Both the position numbers and the translations under genes were made by a program. A stretch of 64,000 nt of DNA from Oceanospirillales bacterium (GTDB taxonomy: Bacteria; Pseudomonadota; Gammaproteobacteria; Pseudomonadales; Balneatricaceae), in NCBI GenBank assembly GCA_018223185.1, contig JAAEYW010000007.1, forward strand, positions 124,001 through 188,000, read 5' to 3'. The notes beneath the pieces are model-generated. The model was not told the origin of the DNA and ran no database searches. It saw only the letters and a list, made by a program, of their open reading frames with translations. Below are positions 27,778 through 38,301 of the stretch, one piece after another. Within the stretch, counting starts at the first letter, position 1; each line of letters begins with the position of its first letter.

Positions 27778-30700
27778 ATGAAAAATAGTTCTCAAAAGAA
27801 GCTCCCCTCCTTTGCCAGATGGGTATACGGGGGAGTGTTAACGACCACTCTTCTGTTCGTTACTGTACTCTGGTTCAGCTTTATGCAGAGCATTGAGGAA
27901 CGCTCTGAACGATCCGCACTGTATGCACGAATGATTGAGGGTACGGTCACCCGAACGCTGGAAGGCCTCGAAGTCAGCCTGGTGTCATTGTCCGACGACC
28001 TGATCGACGGAGATCTGGGCCAGGGCCACACTCAGAGAATTCGTGATAAAGCGCTGAAGATTCTGAAGTTTGCCCCTCAGCTGAGGCAGATTGTGGTCGT
28101 CAGAGGAGATCAGACTCTTGTCGATACCCGCACCGCCTCGCCCGGCAATATCAACCTCAATATTTTAGGTCTGGATCAATCTACCCGCAGCTCATACTCT
28201 TTAGGACTGATTATAGGCAACGCCCTTAAAGGTCGCTTTCTGCCCGCGGAAGGCACCTTTCCGGATGAAGGCAGTTTGCGGAAGCTTATCCCCATTGCCA
28301 TTGAAACACACTCTCATCAGGGGGAAAGGCTACTCATTATCGCGACCTTCAATCCAAGTTATCTTACCCGCTATATCGGCGACCTTGAGCTGGAAAAGAG
28401 CGACAGCATTTTCCTGACTGACATCGATGGCAACACTCTGTTGCAACAGGGCTTATTCGGACCTAACCGACAGTATGTTATCCCTCATCTGAAGGCTATT
28501 TTGTCAGAAGGCGCTGATGAACACAGGGTCAATAACTCGTTCGGCGCTATTCCTCTCAACACAACAGCAATCAGATTACTCACCAAATACCCACTGGCCG
28601 TTGCTATTGTCGTTGCTCATCAGGGCTCTTTTTCGCTGTGGCTGCAACAGAAACACAGCCTGCTGATGATACTGCTCGTGTCGGTTATCATTCTGATTGG
28701 CGGTGCACTGTTCGTGGTTCGCAACGGCCGCAAAGCCATGCAGATGAAAGCCGAGGTTGCCCTGCTGTCCAAGGTGGTCGAACACAGCCCGACAGTTATT
28801 GTGATTACCAATCCCGATGGGGTTATCGAATACGTCAACGAATGCTTTGAAACGGTGACCGGTTATCGTAAACATGAAGTTATCGGACAGAACCCCAGAG
28901 TGCTTAAGTCAGGTGAAACCACTGATATCGAATACACAAAAATGTGGGACGCACTGACAGCGGGACAAACCTGGCAGGGTGAGTTTCACAATAAGCATAA
29001 AGATGGCAGTTTATACTGGGAAAGATCATCTATCGGCCCCCTGATCAATGAGGAGGGTGAGATCACTCATTACATTGCCCTGAAGCAACCGATAACTGAG
29101 GAGAAAAAAGCTCAGGAAAAACTCCGGCTGGCCTCAGCAGTATTCAGTGTTGCAGCTGAAGCAATTATGGTGACAGATCAACAAAACCGTATTCAGATGG
29201 TTAATGAATCCTTTGAGCAGATAACCGGATACAGCGAAGTTGAGGTACTGGGAAACACACCTGCACTGTTAAAGTCAGACATCCATACGCCCGCTTTCTA
29301 TCAGGCGATCTACCGCAAACTGGAAGACAATCATGCATGGGAAGGAGAGATCTGGAATCGGCGTAAAAACGGCGAAGTGTACCCTCAATGGCTTACCATC
29401 TCTTCCCGCTTTAACCCCGCCGGTGAGCTTGAAGGCTATGTCGCTCTGTTCAGTGATATCACCCAGCGTAAGCATGATGAAGCGATCATTATTCATCAGG
29501 CAAATTACGACACGCTGACCGGCCTGTGCAACCGTCACTTGTTTGAAGACCGGTTAAAACATGCGCTTGCACTGTCGGATCGCAGCCAGACTAAAACCGC
29601 CCTGCTATTTATCGACCTCGACCGGTTTAAATACGTTAACGATACCTTTGGCCACTGCGCTGGCGATCTGTTACTGAAACAGGTTGCTGAACGAATAACG
29701 TCCTGCATTCGCAAAAGCGATACCGTTGCCCGTATCGGTGGTGACGAATTCGCAGTGGTTATACCTGAACTGGCCAGAGTTTCCGACATAGAGGGTATCG
29801 CCCAGAAGATTCTGCAGAGTCTTGTGAATCCTTATCAGCTTGAAAAAAATGAAGCCTACATTTCCTGCAGTATCGGTATCGCCATCTACCCCGATAATGG
29901 CTCAGACTCAGAGCGACTGCTACTCAATGCGGATAACGCTATGTATAAAGCGAAGCAAAAAGGCCGCAACACCCGGGAATATTTTAACCAGCAACTGAAC
30001 GAAGACTCACAACGTCGCAGCCAGCTCGAGCAGGATCTCTACAAAGCGCTTGAAAGAGATCAGTTCTATCTTTTATACCAGCCAATATGGTCAGTCGATG
30101 GTTCCCGAATTGAGTCCATCGAAGCACTGATTCGCTGGCAACACCCCAAGCGCGGCATGGTTTCGCCCAATGAATTTATTGCTATCGCGGAAGAGTCGGT
30201 TCTGATTCACTCTATCGGTAAATGGGTCATCCAGGAGACTTGCCGGTTTGCCAGACAACTTGCGGACAGCTGCACAAACGCGCCTAAAGTCAGTATGAAT
30301 ATTTCAAGCTCGCAGTTTCTGCGAGGTGATGTAGAGAAACATCTGACCAGTGAACTGACGGCTCTGAAACTGAACGGATCCGCCCTGATTGTTGAGATTA
30401 CTGAGAGCATTTTGTTACTCGATGAGCAGAAAATCTATCAGCAGCTGGAATCGATCGTGTCGATGGGAATCGATATCGCAGTAGATGACTTTGGTACCGG
30501 GTATTCATCCCTCAGCTATCTGAAAAAATACCCGGTTCAGCGGCTGAAAATCGATAAGTCATTTATTGATGACCTGGAAACTAACAAAGATACTCAGTCG
30601 CTGGTGTCGGGAATGATATCGCTGGCGAACTCTCTATCCCTGAAAACCGTCGTGGAAGGTGTGGAAACCCAGAGCCAGCTTGATCTGCTGAGACAGTTCG

Positions 30701-30801
30701 GCTCGCCGATGATACAGGGTTACCTTTTGGCCAGGCCGATGACAGGGGATATGCTATTAACCCTGTTAAACAAGCAGACAATCACTGTAGCCGGGGAATA
30801 A
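27778..30801 (+). CDS. Membrane PAS-PAS-GGDEF-EAL cyclic-di-GMP protein
   Basis: About 1007 residues. A first membrane helix (about 16-36), a periplasmic region and a second helix (about 285-307) are followed by PAS1 (from about 330), PAS2 (from about 455), a GGDEF domain with intact RIGGDEFAVV (about 652-661) and an EAL domain with intact EAL (about 782) and DDFGTGYSSL. The active-site signatures of both synthesis and hydrolysis are present, so it could make or break cyclic-di-GMP. The start is uncertain: ATG 27778 (MKNSSQKK) or ATG 27760; the frame remains open further upstream into the neighbouring gene, which is unlikely to be coding. No strong ribosome site is seen. Confidence 0.9.
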   Translation: MKNSSQKKLPSFARWVYGGVLTTTLLFVTVLWFSFMQSIEERSERSALYARMIEGTVTRTLEGLEVSLVSLSDDLIDGDLGQGHTQRIRDKALKILKFAPQLRQIVVVRGDQTLVDTRTASPGNINLNILGLDQSTRSSYSLGLIIGNALKGRFLPAEGTFPDEGSLRKLIPIAIETHSHQGERLLIIATFNPSYLTRYIGDLELEKSDSIFLTDIDGNTLLQQGLFGPNRQYVIPHLKAILSEGADEHRVNNSFGAIPLNTTAIRLLTKYPLAVAIVVAHQGSFSLWLQQKHSLLMILLVSVIILIGGALFVVRNGRKAMQMKAEVALLSKVVEHSPTVIVITNPDGVIEYVNECFETVTGYRKHEVIGQNPRVLKSGETTDIEYTKMWDALTAGQTWQGEFHNKHKDGSLYWERSSIGPLINEEGEITHYIALKQPITEEKKAQEKLRLASAVFSVAAEAIMVTDQQNRIQMVNESFEQITGYSEVEVLGNTPALLKSDIHTPAFYQAIYRKLEDNHAWEGEIWNRRKNGEVYPQWLTISSRFNPAGELEGYVALFSDITQRKHDEAIIIHQANYDTLTGLCNRHLFEDRLKHALALSDRSQTKTALLFIDLDRFKYVNDTFGHCAGDLLLKQVAERITSCIRKSDTVARIGGDEFAVVIPELARVSDIEGIAQKILQSLVNPYQLEKNEAYISCSIGIAIYPDNGSDSERLLLNADNAMYKAKQKGRNTREYFNQQLNEDSQRRSQLEQDLYKALERDQFYLLYQPIWSVDGSRIESIEALIRWQHPKRGMVSPNEFIAIAEESVLIHSIGKWVIQETCRFARQLADSCTNAPKVSMNISSSQFLRGDVEKHLTSELTALKLNGSALIVEITESILLLDEQKIYQQLESIVSMGIDIAVDDFGTGYSSLSYLKKYPVQRLKIDKSFIDDLETNKDTQSLVSGMISLANSLSLKTVVEGVETQSQLDLLRQFGSPMIQGYLLARPMTGDMLLTLLNKQTITVAGE

Positions 30802-30917
30802 AACCAGACTCACTCGCCTGACAACCTGCTCCACCGGTCATCATTAAAACATGATTTTGAAGTGGACTGCCTCAGCTGAACACGAGCGGGCTGAAAAACA
30901 CTATTTCAGGTATCAGC

Positions 30918-31388
30918 CTACTTTCTTTTTTCAAGGTCGTCACGAATGACATCGAGGCGCTCTTTCAGCTCCTCATTACCCTGCATCTGATCAAACTCAA
31001 CCGAACGTGACGCGGTGTGCGGCTCTGCACGCTCAAGTGCATCAGTCAGATCTTTAACGCTGACCCTGATCGCCTCATAGGTTTGCCGGTCAACCGTTGG
31101 CAACGTATCCAGCGCCTGAACGGCCTGTATCATTAATGCGGGAAGCGTTTCCAGAATAGTACTTTCAATTGATTTTTCTTCTAACACCGATTTCAGACGG
31201 GCTCTGTCGGTCAGCCAGCTTTCAAGTTGCTGCCTCTCCTCCCCGGTCAGTACCGCGGCAACATGAGGGGCAACCCGATCAACCTGAGCGTTAAACGATA
31301 TAACGACCTGTTTCTTCTCCCTGCCGGTACCGGGATCATCCGAGACCCGGACACAGTTAACGGTTTCGCCAGACGTAATAAACTCCAT
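30918..31388 (-). CDS. Hypothetical protein, 156 residues
   Basis: I do not recognise the family. The protein is acidic and mostly helical in appearance, without signal peptide or membrane segment. A short beta-like N-terminus (EFITSGETVNCVRVSDD) is followed by helical stretches rich in Leu, Glu and Arg (LTGEERQQLESWLTDRARLK) and a charged tail ending DDLEKRK. The ATG at 31388 has AGAGG five bases upstream, better than the GTG at 31394. It lies alone between the cyclic-di-GMP gene (convergent) and mgtE (same strand, 126 bases upstream). Confidence 0.7.
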   Translation of the reverse strand: MEFITSGETVNCVRVSDDPGTGREKKQVVISFNAQVDRVAPHVAAVLTGEERQQLESWLTDRARLKSVLEEKSIESTILETLPALMIQAVQALDTLPTVDRQTYEAIRVSVKDLTDALERAEPHTASRSVEFDQMQGNEELKERLDVIRDDLEKRK

Positions 31389-31514
31389 CCCCACCTCTTT
31401 GATTGGTATTTTTTAAGGGTTATTTATCCGCGTATAATCGGCTTGCTTAATCACCTGACTTTAGCTTAGCACTCAACGCTCAGGGCTGCCTCAGGGGTCC
31501 AGAGAAAAGCGGAA

Positions 31515-32864
31515 TCAGATAAGCAGTGCTGCTAACCCCAGAAAGGAAAAAAAGCCAATTGCATCGGTAAACGTTGTCAGGACCACGCTACCCGCAACTG
31601 CAGGATCAATAGACATGCGCTGTAAAAGCAACGGAATGAAGATGCCGCCAATCACACCGGTCACCAGTACAATCAGAAGCGCAACGCCAAACACGATACC
31701 GAGCATCGGATCGCCGAACCAGTACAACGCGATGGCAGCCACTGCAAACGCCCAGACCACACCATTAAGAAACACAACTGAGGCTTCATGGGCAATCAAC
31801 TGCGCAATATTACTTCGACCGATCTGATTCAGCGCCAGTCCCCGGGTAACAATGGTGAGGGTCTGTGACCCCGCCACCCCCCCCATACTGGCGACCACCG
31901 GCATCAACACAGCCAGGGCGATCAGCTGCTCAATCACTGCTTCAAATAATCCGATAACCCAGGCAGCAACAAACGCAGTAATCAGATTGATTCCCAACCA
32001 GTACCCCCGCTTGTACGCGCTGGTTAATACCGGTGAAAACATATCGGCGTTACTTTCAAGACCGGCAGAGCGCAACATTTTATCGTCGGCCTGCTCCTGA
32101 ATCACATCAACCACGTCATCAATGGTTATGCGGCCCAATAAACGATAGTTATGATCAACAACCGGTGCTGACAACAGATCACAGTCAACAAAGATCCGGG
32201 CTACCCGCTCCTGACTGGCGTCCACAGGGATCGCCTGAAAGCTCTCACCCAGAATATCGGCAACCAGAGTGTCAGGCGGCAGCGATACCACTTCGCTGAG
32301 CGGCAGAACACCCAGCAACTTATTGGTCCGGTCCACTACCATTAAACTATCCAGCTGCTCGGGCATTTCACCCTCTTTTTTCCGCAGCAAACGCAGATAA
32401 CGCAGCACTGAAAGTATGGATACATCGGCCCTGACAGCGGTTGCATCGGTATCCATCAGTCCACCAGCCGTATTGTCAGGATAATGCTTAACGCTGTTAT
32501 AGCGACGCTTGCGCAGTTCATCCATCGCGGCAATCATCGCATTGATTACAGTGCCGGGAAGGTCCTCATCGATATCCGCCAGCTCATCCGGCTGCAGCAG
32601 GAACAGACTTTCTAACAGGGCATCCTGCGGAGTACTTTCGATAAGAAACTGACGAACATTGCCATGGATACTTTTCAGAACGCCGGCACGTTTCTGAACA
32701 TCCAGACAGGCCCATATAACCGAGCGGTTTTCCGGGGTGGAAGCCTCAATAAGCCGGGCAGTTTCGCTGCTGCTGACTTCAGCAAGCAGGTTATTCAGCG
32801 TGACGTCGTCTTGTCGCTCTATCGCTTCATGGATCTGATCAATACGCAGATTCACCTGAGACAT
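31515..32864 (-). CDS. mgtE: Magnesium transporter MgtE
   Basis: A 449-residue MgtE-type Mg2+ channel. The order is the N-terminal MgtE N domain (about 5-125), two CBS domains (about 130-255; LDSLMVVDRTNKLLGVLPLS and APVVDHNYRLLGRITIDDVV) and five membrane helices from about residue 285, with the pore signatures PVVASMGGVAGSQTLTIVTR and GGIFIPLLLQRM. The CBS domains gate the pore by intracellular Mg2+. I chose ATG 32864 because AGGAG lies seven bases upstream and the length then matches the family; a longer frame upstream is not needed. No M-box-like leader was recognised. Confidence 0.93.
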   Translation of the reverse strand: MSQVNLRIDQIHEAIERQDDVTLNNLLAEVSSSETARLIEASTPENRSVIWACLDVQKRAGVLKSIHGNVRQFLIESTPQDALLESLFLLQPDELADIDEDLPGTVINAMIAAMDELRKRRYNSVKHYPDNTAGGLMDTDATAVRADVSILSVLRYLRLLRKKEGEMPEQLDSLMVVDRTNKLLGVLPLSEVVSLPPDTLVADILGESFQAIPVDASQERVARIFVDCDLLSAPVVDHNYRLLGRITIDDVVDVIQEQADDKMLRSAGLESNADMFSPVLTSAYKRGYWLGINLITAFVAAWVIGLFEAVIEQLIALAVLMPVVASMGGVAGSQTLTIVTRGLALNQIGRSNIAQLIAHEASVVFLNGVVWAFAVAAIALYWFGDPMLGIVFGVALLIVLVTGVIGGIFIPLLLQRMSIDPAVAGSVVLTTFTDAIGFFSFLGLAALLI

Positions 32865-33059
32865 ATATCTACTCCTGAATGATAAACTCCCTGAATGACC
32901 CAGTGCGATACGCCCGTCATACAGACTCATCAGCCATCAACCCACGCCACCCGTTGAATACTGTACCCCGCGGCCTGCTTAAAAGATCTCTGTTTTTCTT
33001 CCCTGTAACAGTTTAGCCATCTTCCTGCTTCAGTCCAGATCAACGTTACAGGTGAAATT

Positions 33060-34517
33060 TCAGTTGAAAGGCTGTGCGGGATAGCCCGCCAAGCAGATCG
33101 CCCGCCCATGATCATGTACTTCCACCAACGCCTTATGGAGACTTTTAACGGCGGTATCATAATCTTTTTCTTCAATCACGAACTGCATATCCACCTGTCG
33201 CATCGACTGATGAATGGCCAGTACACTGATATTGCCTTCTGCAATAGCGGAGACTGCTTTTGCCAGAATCCCCGGCACTTCCATATCACTGCCGATGGCA
33301 GAGGCAATGGCCACCTTTTTCTGATCCAGCTCAGCCTCGGGAAACCTTTCAGCTAATGCGGAGCGGATGCGCTTGACTGTTTTCAGGTTGGTGGCAAGGT
33401 AATGTGTAATGGTGTTGGCATTGACATCCTTTGACACAATACGCGCCCGGAAGCGCTTAATCAGGCCCAGTATCTCCCGGTCATAGTCTTCGATATTCCC
33501 GGCCATATCCTGATCAAACAGCTCCAGAGCATAGACGCCTTTGCAGCCAGCTATAATCTCTACCCGTGGGGTATCACTGACATAGTCACCGGTAATCAGA
33601 GTGCCTGTGTGTTCAGGCTCAAAGGTGTTTTTTACCCGCAACGGAACATTATGCTGACGCAAACCTTTGGCTGCCTTCGGATGGATCGCTTCCATGCCCA
33701 GATTGGCTAACTGATCAGCCACATCATAGTTGGTCCGCCCGATCGGCACCGCATTACCCTCTCCAACCAGGCGGGGATCGGCGCTGCTCAGGTGAAACTC
33801 TTTATGAATCACCGATTCACGCGCACTGGTCAGCACCGCCAGGCGGCTGAACGTCATCTCGCTGTACCCCCGGTCAAATGAGGACATCAGCCCATCTTCA
33901 CTGTGGGCATAGCCGGTCACCACCGGTAACTGTCGATCCAGATCAATGGACTGGAAAGCAGAACGGATACGCTCATCAAGTGACATATGACGGTCAGTGT
34001 CCCAACCCGTCAGATCGACATAGCAGGCATTAACCCCATCACGTTTTAGCAGCTCAACCATATTCCAGGCGCTGTGAGCTTCACCAATACTGGCTAACAT
34101 TTCGCGAACGGTAGTCAGATGGGCATCCAGTGCGAAATGACCGTGCATACACAGGCTGTGCAGATCAGACAGGCATTTCTGGGCATCCTGCAGACGCTCA
34201 TCAATAAAATTATTCGCGCTGATCAACAGCTCGCTTTTACCGAACAGCTGCAGATTCAGATCATACATCTCACATTTAAGCTGCTCCAGGGCCTGCAACC
34301 AGCTTTTATCTTCAATACTACTGGCAAACAGGCCGTAAACACCCGGCTGACCACTCTTCTTGTGTTCCAGCAGCTTATCCGTTATTCCGCCATAGGCTGA
34401 GACGACAAACACCCGCTGGTAGAGCGTGTCAGGATTCGAAGGTTTAAAAATAATATTATCCCGGACCGACACATAATCAGACATCGATGTGCCGCCGATC
34501 TTTTCTATAGTATGCAT
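33060..34517 (-). CDS. ask: Aspartokinase of the ectoine cluster (Ask_Ect)
   Basis: A 485-residue aspartate kinase, making L-4-aspartyl phosphate, the first step towards the ectoine precursor aspartate-semialdehyde. The N-terminal kinase domain has IEKIGGTSMSDY (the KxGGTS-type motif) and a long insertion; VKNTFEPEHTGTLI marks the end of the catalytic domain, followed by ACT regulatory domains. The divergent N-terminus fits the ectoine-specific aspartokinases, thought to escape normal feedback control. I chose ATG 34517 over the in-frame TTG at 34526. It lies downstream of ectD, but an intrinsic terminator stands between them. Confidence 0.88.
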   Translation of the reverse strand: MHTIEKIGGTSMSDYVSVRDNIIFKPSNPDTLYQRVFVVSAYGGITDKLLEHKKSGQPGVYGLFASSIEDKSWLQALEQLKCEMYDLNLQLFGKSELLISANNFIDERLQDAQKCLSDLHSLCMHGHFALDAHLTTVREMLASIGEAHSAWNMVELLKRDGVNACYVDLTGWDTDRHMSLDERIRSAFQSIDLDRQLPVVTGYAHSEDGLMSSFDRGYSEMTFSRLAVLTSARESVIHKEFHLSSADPRLVGEGNAVPIGRTNYDVADQLANLGMEAIHPKAAKGLRQHNVPLRVKNTFEPEHTGTLITGDYVSDTPRVEIIAGCKGVYALELFDQDMAGNIEDYDREILGLIKRFRARIVSKDVNANTITHYLATNLKTVKRIRSALAERFPEAELDQKKVAIASAIGSDMEVPGILAKAVSAIAEGNISVLAIHQSMRQVDMQFVIEEKDYDTAVKSLHKALVEVHDHGRAICLAGYPAQPFN

Positions 34518-34568
34518 AACTCTCAAGTTTTTCAGATTATAAGATTGTTGCTGATATAACGACCGGTT

Positions 34569-34594
34569 AAAAAAAGAGCCGCATTGGGCGGCTC
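34569..34594 (-). terminator. Intrinsic terminator between ectD and ask
   Basis: On the minus strand GAGCCGC (34594-34588) pairs with GCGGCTC (34582-34576), followed by seven Us. It lies 6 bases after the ectD stop and about 50 bases before the ask start. Confidence 0.85.
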
Positions 34595-34599
34595 ACAGC

Positions 34600-35508
34600 T
34601 CAATCGGCAACAGGAAGCGCCGTGATATTTTCCCGGCTACAGATATATTCCGGACGGGGAGGCTGGTCACAAAAGGGAGCAACAACCCGGTTACTCAGTG
34701 CGTTATAGACAAAAAACACATTGGAACGCGGTTCCGGCGTAATATTTCCGTTTGAACCATGCATCACATTACAGTCAAAAACGATCACACTGCCGGGTTT
34801 GCATTTGACGCTCACAATGCCACCGGATTCCGCCATCAGCTTCAACTGATCATCCGAAGGCACGCCATACTCCTGCTTTTTCAACGAGGCTTTAAAGTGA
34901 TTATCCGGGGTTTCTCCCGCACAGGCTGCGAACTGTTGATGTGACCCCGGGATCAGCATTAACGGACCGTTATAATCAAAGTTTTCCGTCAATGTAATCG
35001 ACATACTCAGCGCCCGCATCCGGGGCATACCGTCCTCGACATGCCAGGTCTCGAAGTCTGAGTGCCAGTAAAACTCCTTACCCCTGAAGCCCGGCTTATA
35101 GTTCAGGCGAGACTGGTGAATATAGACATCATCATTGAGAATATATCGTGCCAGCTCTGCCAGACGAGGGTCCGCAACGAGTTTCTTAAACAGAGGGCTG
35201 TTTTCATGCACTCTGAAAACAGACCGCACTTCACCACTTTCCGGTTCAGTAATGGTTTCACCCGACTGTTTTACCGCAGCATCGTTACTTAATCGTTCCA
35301 GCTCTTGCTGAAACAACTTCACTTCAACAGCAGAAAACAGATCCTCCAGCACCATAAACCCCTGCTCAGCATAATCATTTATCTGCTGATCAGAGATGGG
35401 CGCAACCCGCCCTTTTGGCGCGTACACCGTTGGGTCCTGGCGCTGTGAAAATTGATGAACACCCTGTCGTGAGGGGTACAAGTCTTCAGTATCTTGCTCA
35501 CCCGGCAT
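34600..35508 (-). CDS. ectD: Ectoine 5-hydroxylase
   Basis: A 302-residue Fe(II)/2-oxoglutarate dioxygenase that converts ectoine to 5-hydroxyectoine. Seen: DLYPSRQ near the start and the EctD signature region FYWHSDFETWHVEDGMPRMR (about 142-161, with the HxD iron ligands), then the third histidine in VIFDCNVMHGSNGNITP. The length is that of known EctD proteins. I chose ATG 35508, which has AAAGGA six bases upstream; the in-frame ATG at 35529 lacks a ribosome site. It follows ectC on the same strand by 23 bases. Confidence 0.95.
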   Translation of the reverse strand: MPGEQDTEDLYPSRQGVHQFSQRQDPTVYAPKGRVAPISDQQINDYAEQGFMVLEDLFSAVEVKLFQQELERLSNDAAVKQSGETITEPESGEVRSVFRVHENSPLFKKLVADPRLAELARYILNDDVYIHQSRLNYKPGFRGKEFYWHSDFETWHVEDGMPRMRALSMSITLTENFDYNGPLMLIPGSHQQFAACAGETPDNHFKASLKKQEYGVPSDDQLKLMAESGGIVSVKCKPGSVIVFDCNVMHGSNGNITPEPRSNVFFVYNALSNRVVAPFCDQPPRPEYICSRENITALPVAD

Positions 35509-35531
35509 AAACATTCCTTTCACATTCATAA

Positions 35532-35936
35532 TCAGGCCGTCACTGTTTCCGCATTCAGTTCATAAGCCCCTTCTGGGTTATGAACCTCTTTGCCGTTGAG
35601 CGGTGGGTTAAAGACACAGGCCATCTGCATCTCTTCAAACGCCCGTAAAATATGCTTATCATTTTTATCAAGAATATAGAGAGTGCCCGGCTTAATCGCA
35701 TATTTCTTACCATCCGGTACCGTTTCTATCTCACCTTCACCCGATATGCAGTACACCGATTCCAGGTGGTTCTGATAATGCATGCCAAAATCAGCGTATT
35801 TATAGATGGTGGTGATGTGAAATGAGAATCCCATATTGTCATCTTTCAGCAGCATCCGGGTACTTTCCCAGTTACCATCGGGAGATACAATTCGACGATT
35901 ACTCTGCTCGGCTGTTGCTAAATCACGTACAATCAT
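35532..35936 (-). CDS. ectC: Ectoine synthase
   Basis: A 134-residue cupin enzyme that closes N-gamma-acetyl-diaminobutyrate to ectoine by loss of water. Typical stretches are [36 protein letters not shown], the metal-site [13 protein letters not shown] and [25 protein letters not shown] lies just upstream of the ATG. Unusually, 285 bases separate it from ectB, and a reading frame in that spacer ends on an ATGA overlapping the ectC start. Confidence 0.96.
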   Translation of the reverse strand: MIVRDLATAEQSNRRIVSPDGNWESTRMLLKDDNMGFSFHITTIYKYADFGMHYQNHLESVYCISGEGEIETVPDGKKYAIKPGTLYILDKNDKHILRAFEEMQMACVFNPPLNGKEVHNPEGAYELNAETVTA

Positions 35937-36221
35937 TTTGTTTCCTTAATATTCAGTTTTCTTACTTCTGCTTCTGACGCGGGCTTCAGGGTGATGACCA
36001 TATCCTCACTGCCGGAGACGGTAACGACCTCATCAGCCGCAATCAGTATGCTTTGCGCCGACTTCAGCCGATATGGCCGGGATCGGGACATCATCCGGAT
36101 CAGCCCCGCCCCACTGAGGCAATGAAGCCTGTAGAGACACCGTTGAAGCCTCTCGGGGAGTAGGAGTAGCACCCGCCCCCCTCTCTTCTTAAGAGATAAA
36201 TCAGACCCTGCTCCGTCATGC
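35937..36221 (-). other. Spacer between ectB and ectC with an open stretch in three frames
   Basis: In most ect operons this spacer is short. Here, two bases after the ectB stop, an ATG (36219) opens MTEQGLIYLLRREGGG and soon after meets a G-rich run (about 36176-36188). In a shifted frame the sequence continues PTPREASTVSLQASLPQWGG then ADPDDVPIPAISAEVG. In the third frame it goes on as AADEVVTVSGSEDMVITLKP and ends at a TGA that overlaps the ectC ATG. This looks like a small gene of about 105 codons with two frameshifts, or chance openness. I do not recognise a family. Confidence 0.4.
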
Positions 36222-37544
<1,323 letters not shown>

Positions 37545-37581
37545 TTAGGAATTAACGAATAATATATAGAACTACGAAATA

Positions 37582-38076
37582 TTAATGATGAAGCGGACCG
37601 ATACGGACCAGGAGCTCTGAGTCGTGCTTATCATTAAAATGAGTTGCACGATCAAACATCAGAGCTTTCTCCAGAGAAGCGTTGCACTGGTCTGCCAGAC
37701 GCGTAAACAAGGCCCATGAAGCAACGTTATCTGCGGTAATTGTTGTCTCAACATGTGACACCGAACGGTTTGCGTCTGATGCCAGAAGCTGCAACAACAT
37801 CTGCGTTGCAAGTCCACATCCACGGGCATTTTGGGAGACTGCTACCTGCCAGACAAACAGCGTCTCAGGTGACTGAGGCTTATGATAGCCACTGATAAAG
37901 CCAACCACCTGACCCTGATACTCAGCGAGTATCGAAGTATCTGAAAAGTGGCTGCACTGCAGCAGGTTGCAGTAACAGGAGTTACTGTCGAGTTCCGGGA
38001 TATTGTTGATGAGCTGATTCACTGCATAACCATCAGCAGCTGTGGGGGTGCGTAAAATTACGCTTAAGATATCCAT
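37582..38076 (-). CDS. ectA: Diaminobutyrate acetyltransferase
   Basis: A 164-residue GNAT acetyltransferase that makes N-gamma-acetyl-L-2,4-diaminobutyrate from diaminobutyrate and acetyl-CoA. The opening LRTPTAADGYAVNQLI, the CYCNLLQCSHFSDTSILAEY region (EctA motif with Tyr-Cys-Asn-Leu-Leu) and the acetyl-CoA loop QNARGCGLATQML are typical. It is the first gene of the ectABCD unit; ectR is divergent with 225 bases between. Confidence 0.95.
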   Translation of the reverse strand: MDILSVILRTPTAADGYAVNQLINNIPELDSNSCYCNLLQCSHFSDTSILAEYQGQVVGFISGYHKPQSPETLFVWQVAVSQNARGCGLATQMLLQLLASDANRSVSHVETTITADNVASWALFTRLADQCNASLEKALMFDRATHFNDKHDSELLVRIGPLHH

Positions 38077-38129
38077 TGTCCCTCTAATATTTAGAATTAC
38101 ATTTATTTAGCTTTGCTAATTACTTTTAT

Positions 38130-38157
38130 ATTATAAAACATACTAAGCAGCGTTAAA
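38130..38157 (-). promoter_or_regulatory. Candidate promoter of ectABCD
   Basis: On the minus strand TTTAAC (38157-38152) and TATAAT (38135-38130) are 16 bases apart, about 54 bases before ectA. The whole spacer is very AT-rich, so other pairs are possible. In methylotrophs EctR binds near the ectA -10; the same is plausible here. Confidence 0.4.
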
Positions 38158-38301
38158 CAACCTATATAAACGGTTATTTAGAATACAGCCTCAAAAATAT
38201 ACTTTGAAATTCAAATTATCATGCCTGAAAAAATAGCATTTCATGGAAAAAAATATGAAATATCCGTAGAATAACCAATCAAAATACAGTCAGGACCGGT
38301 C

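Noticed and set aside
32865-33059. Mg2+-sensing M-box riboswitch before mgtE
   Set aside because: The leader is short and I could not find the conserved M-box core; a covariance search would be needed to exclude it fully.
32930-33175. 81-codon minus-strand frame overlapping the end of ask
   Set aside because: Overlaps the well-supported ask frame and its spacer; no start signal or motif.
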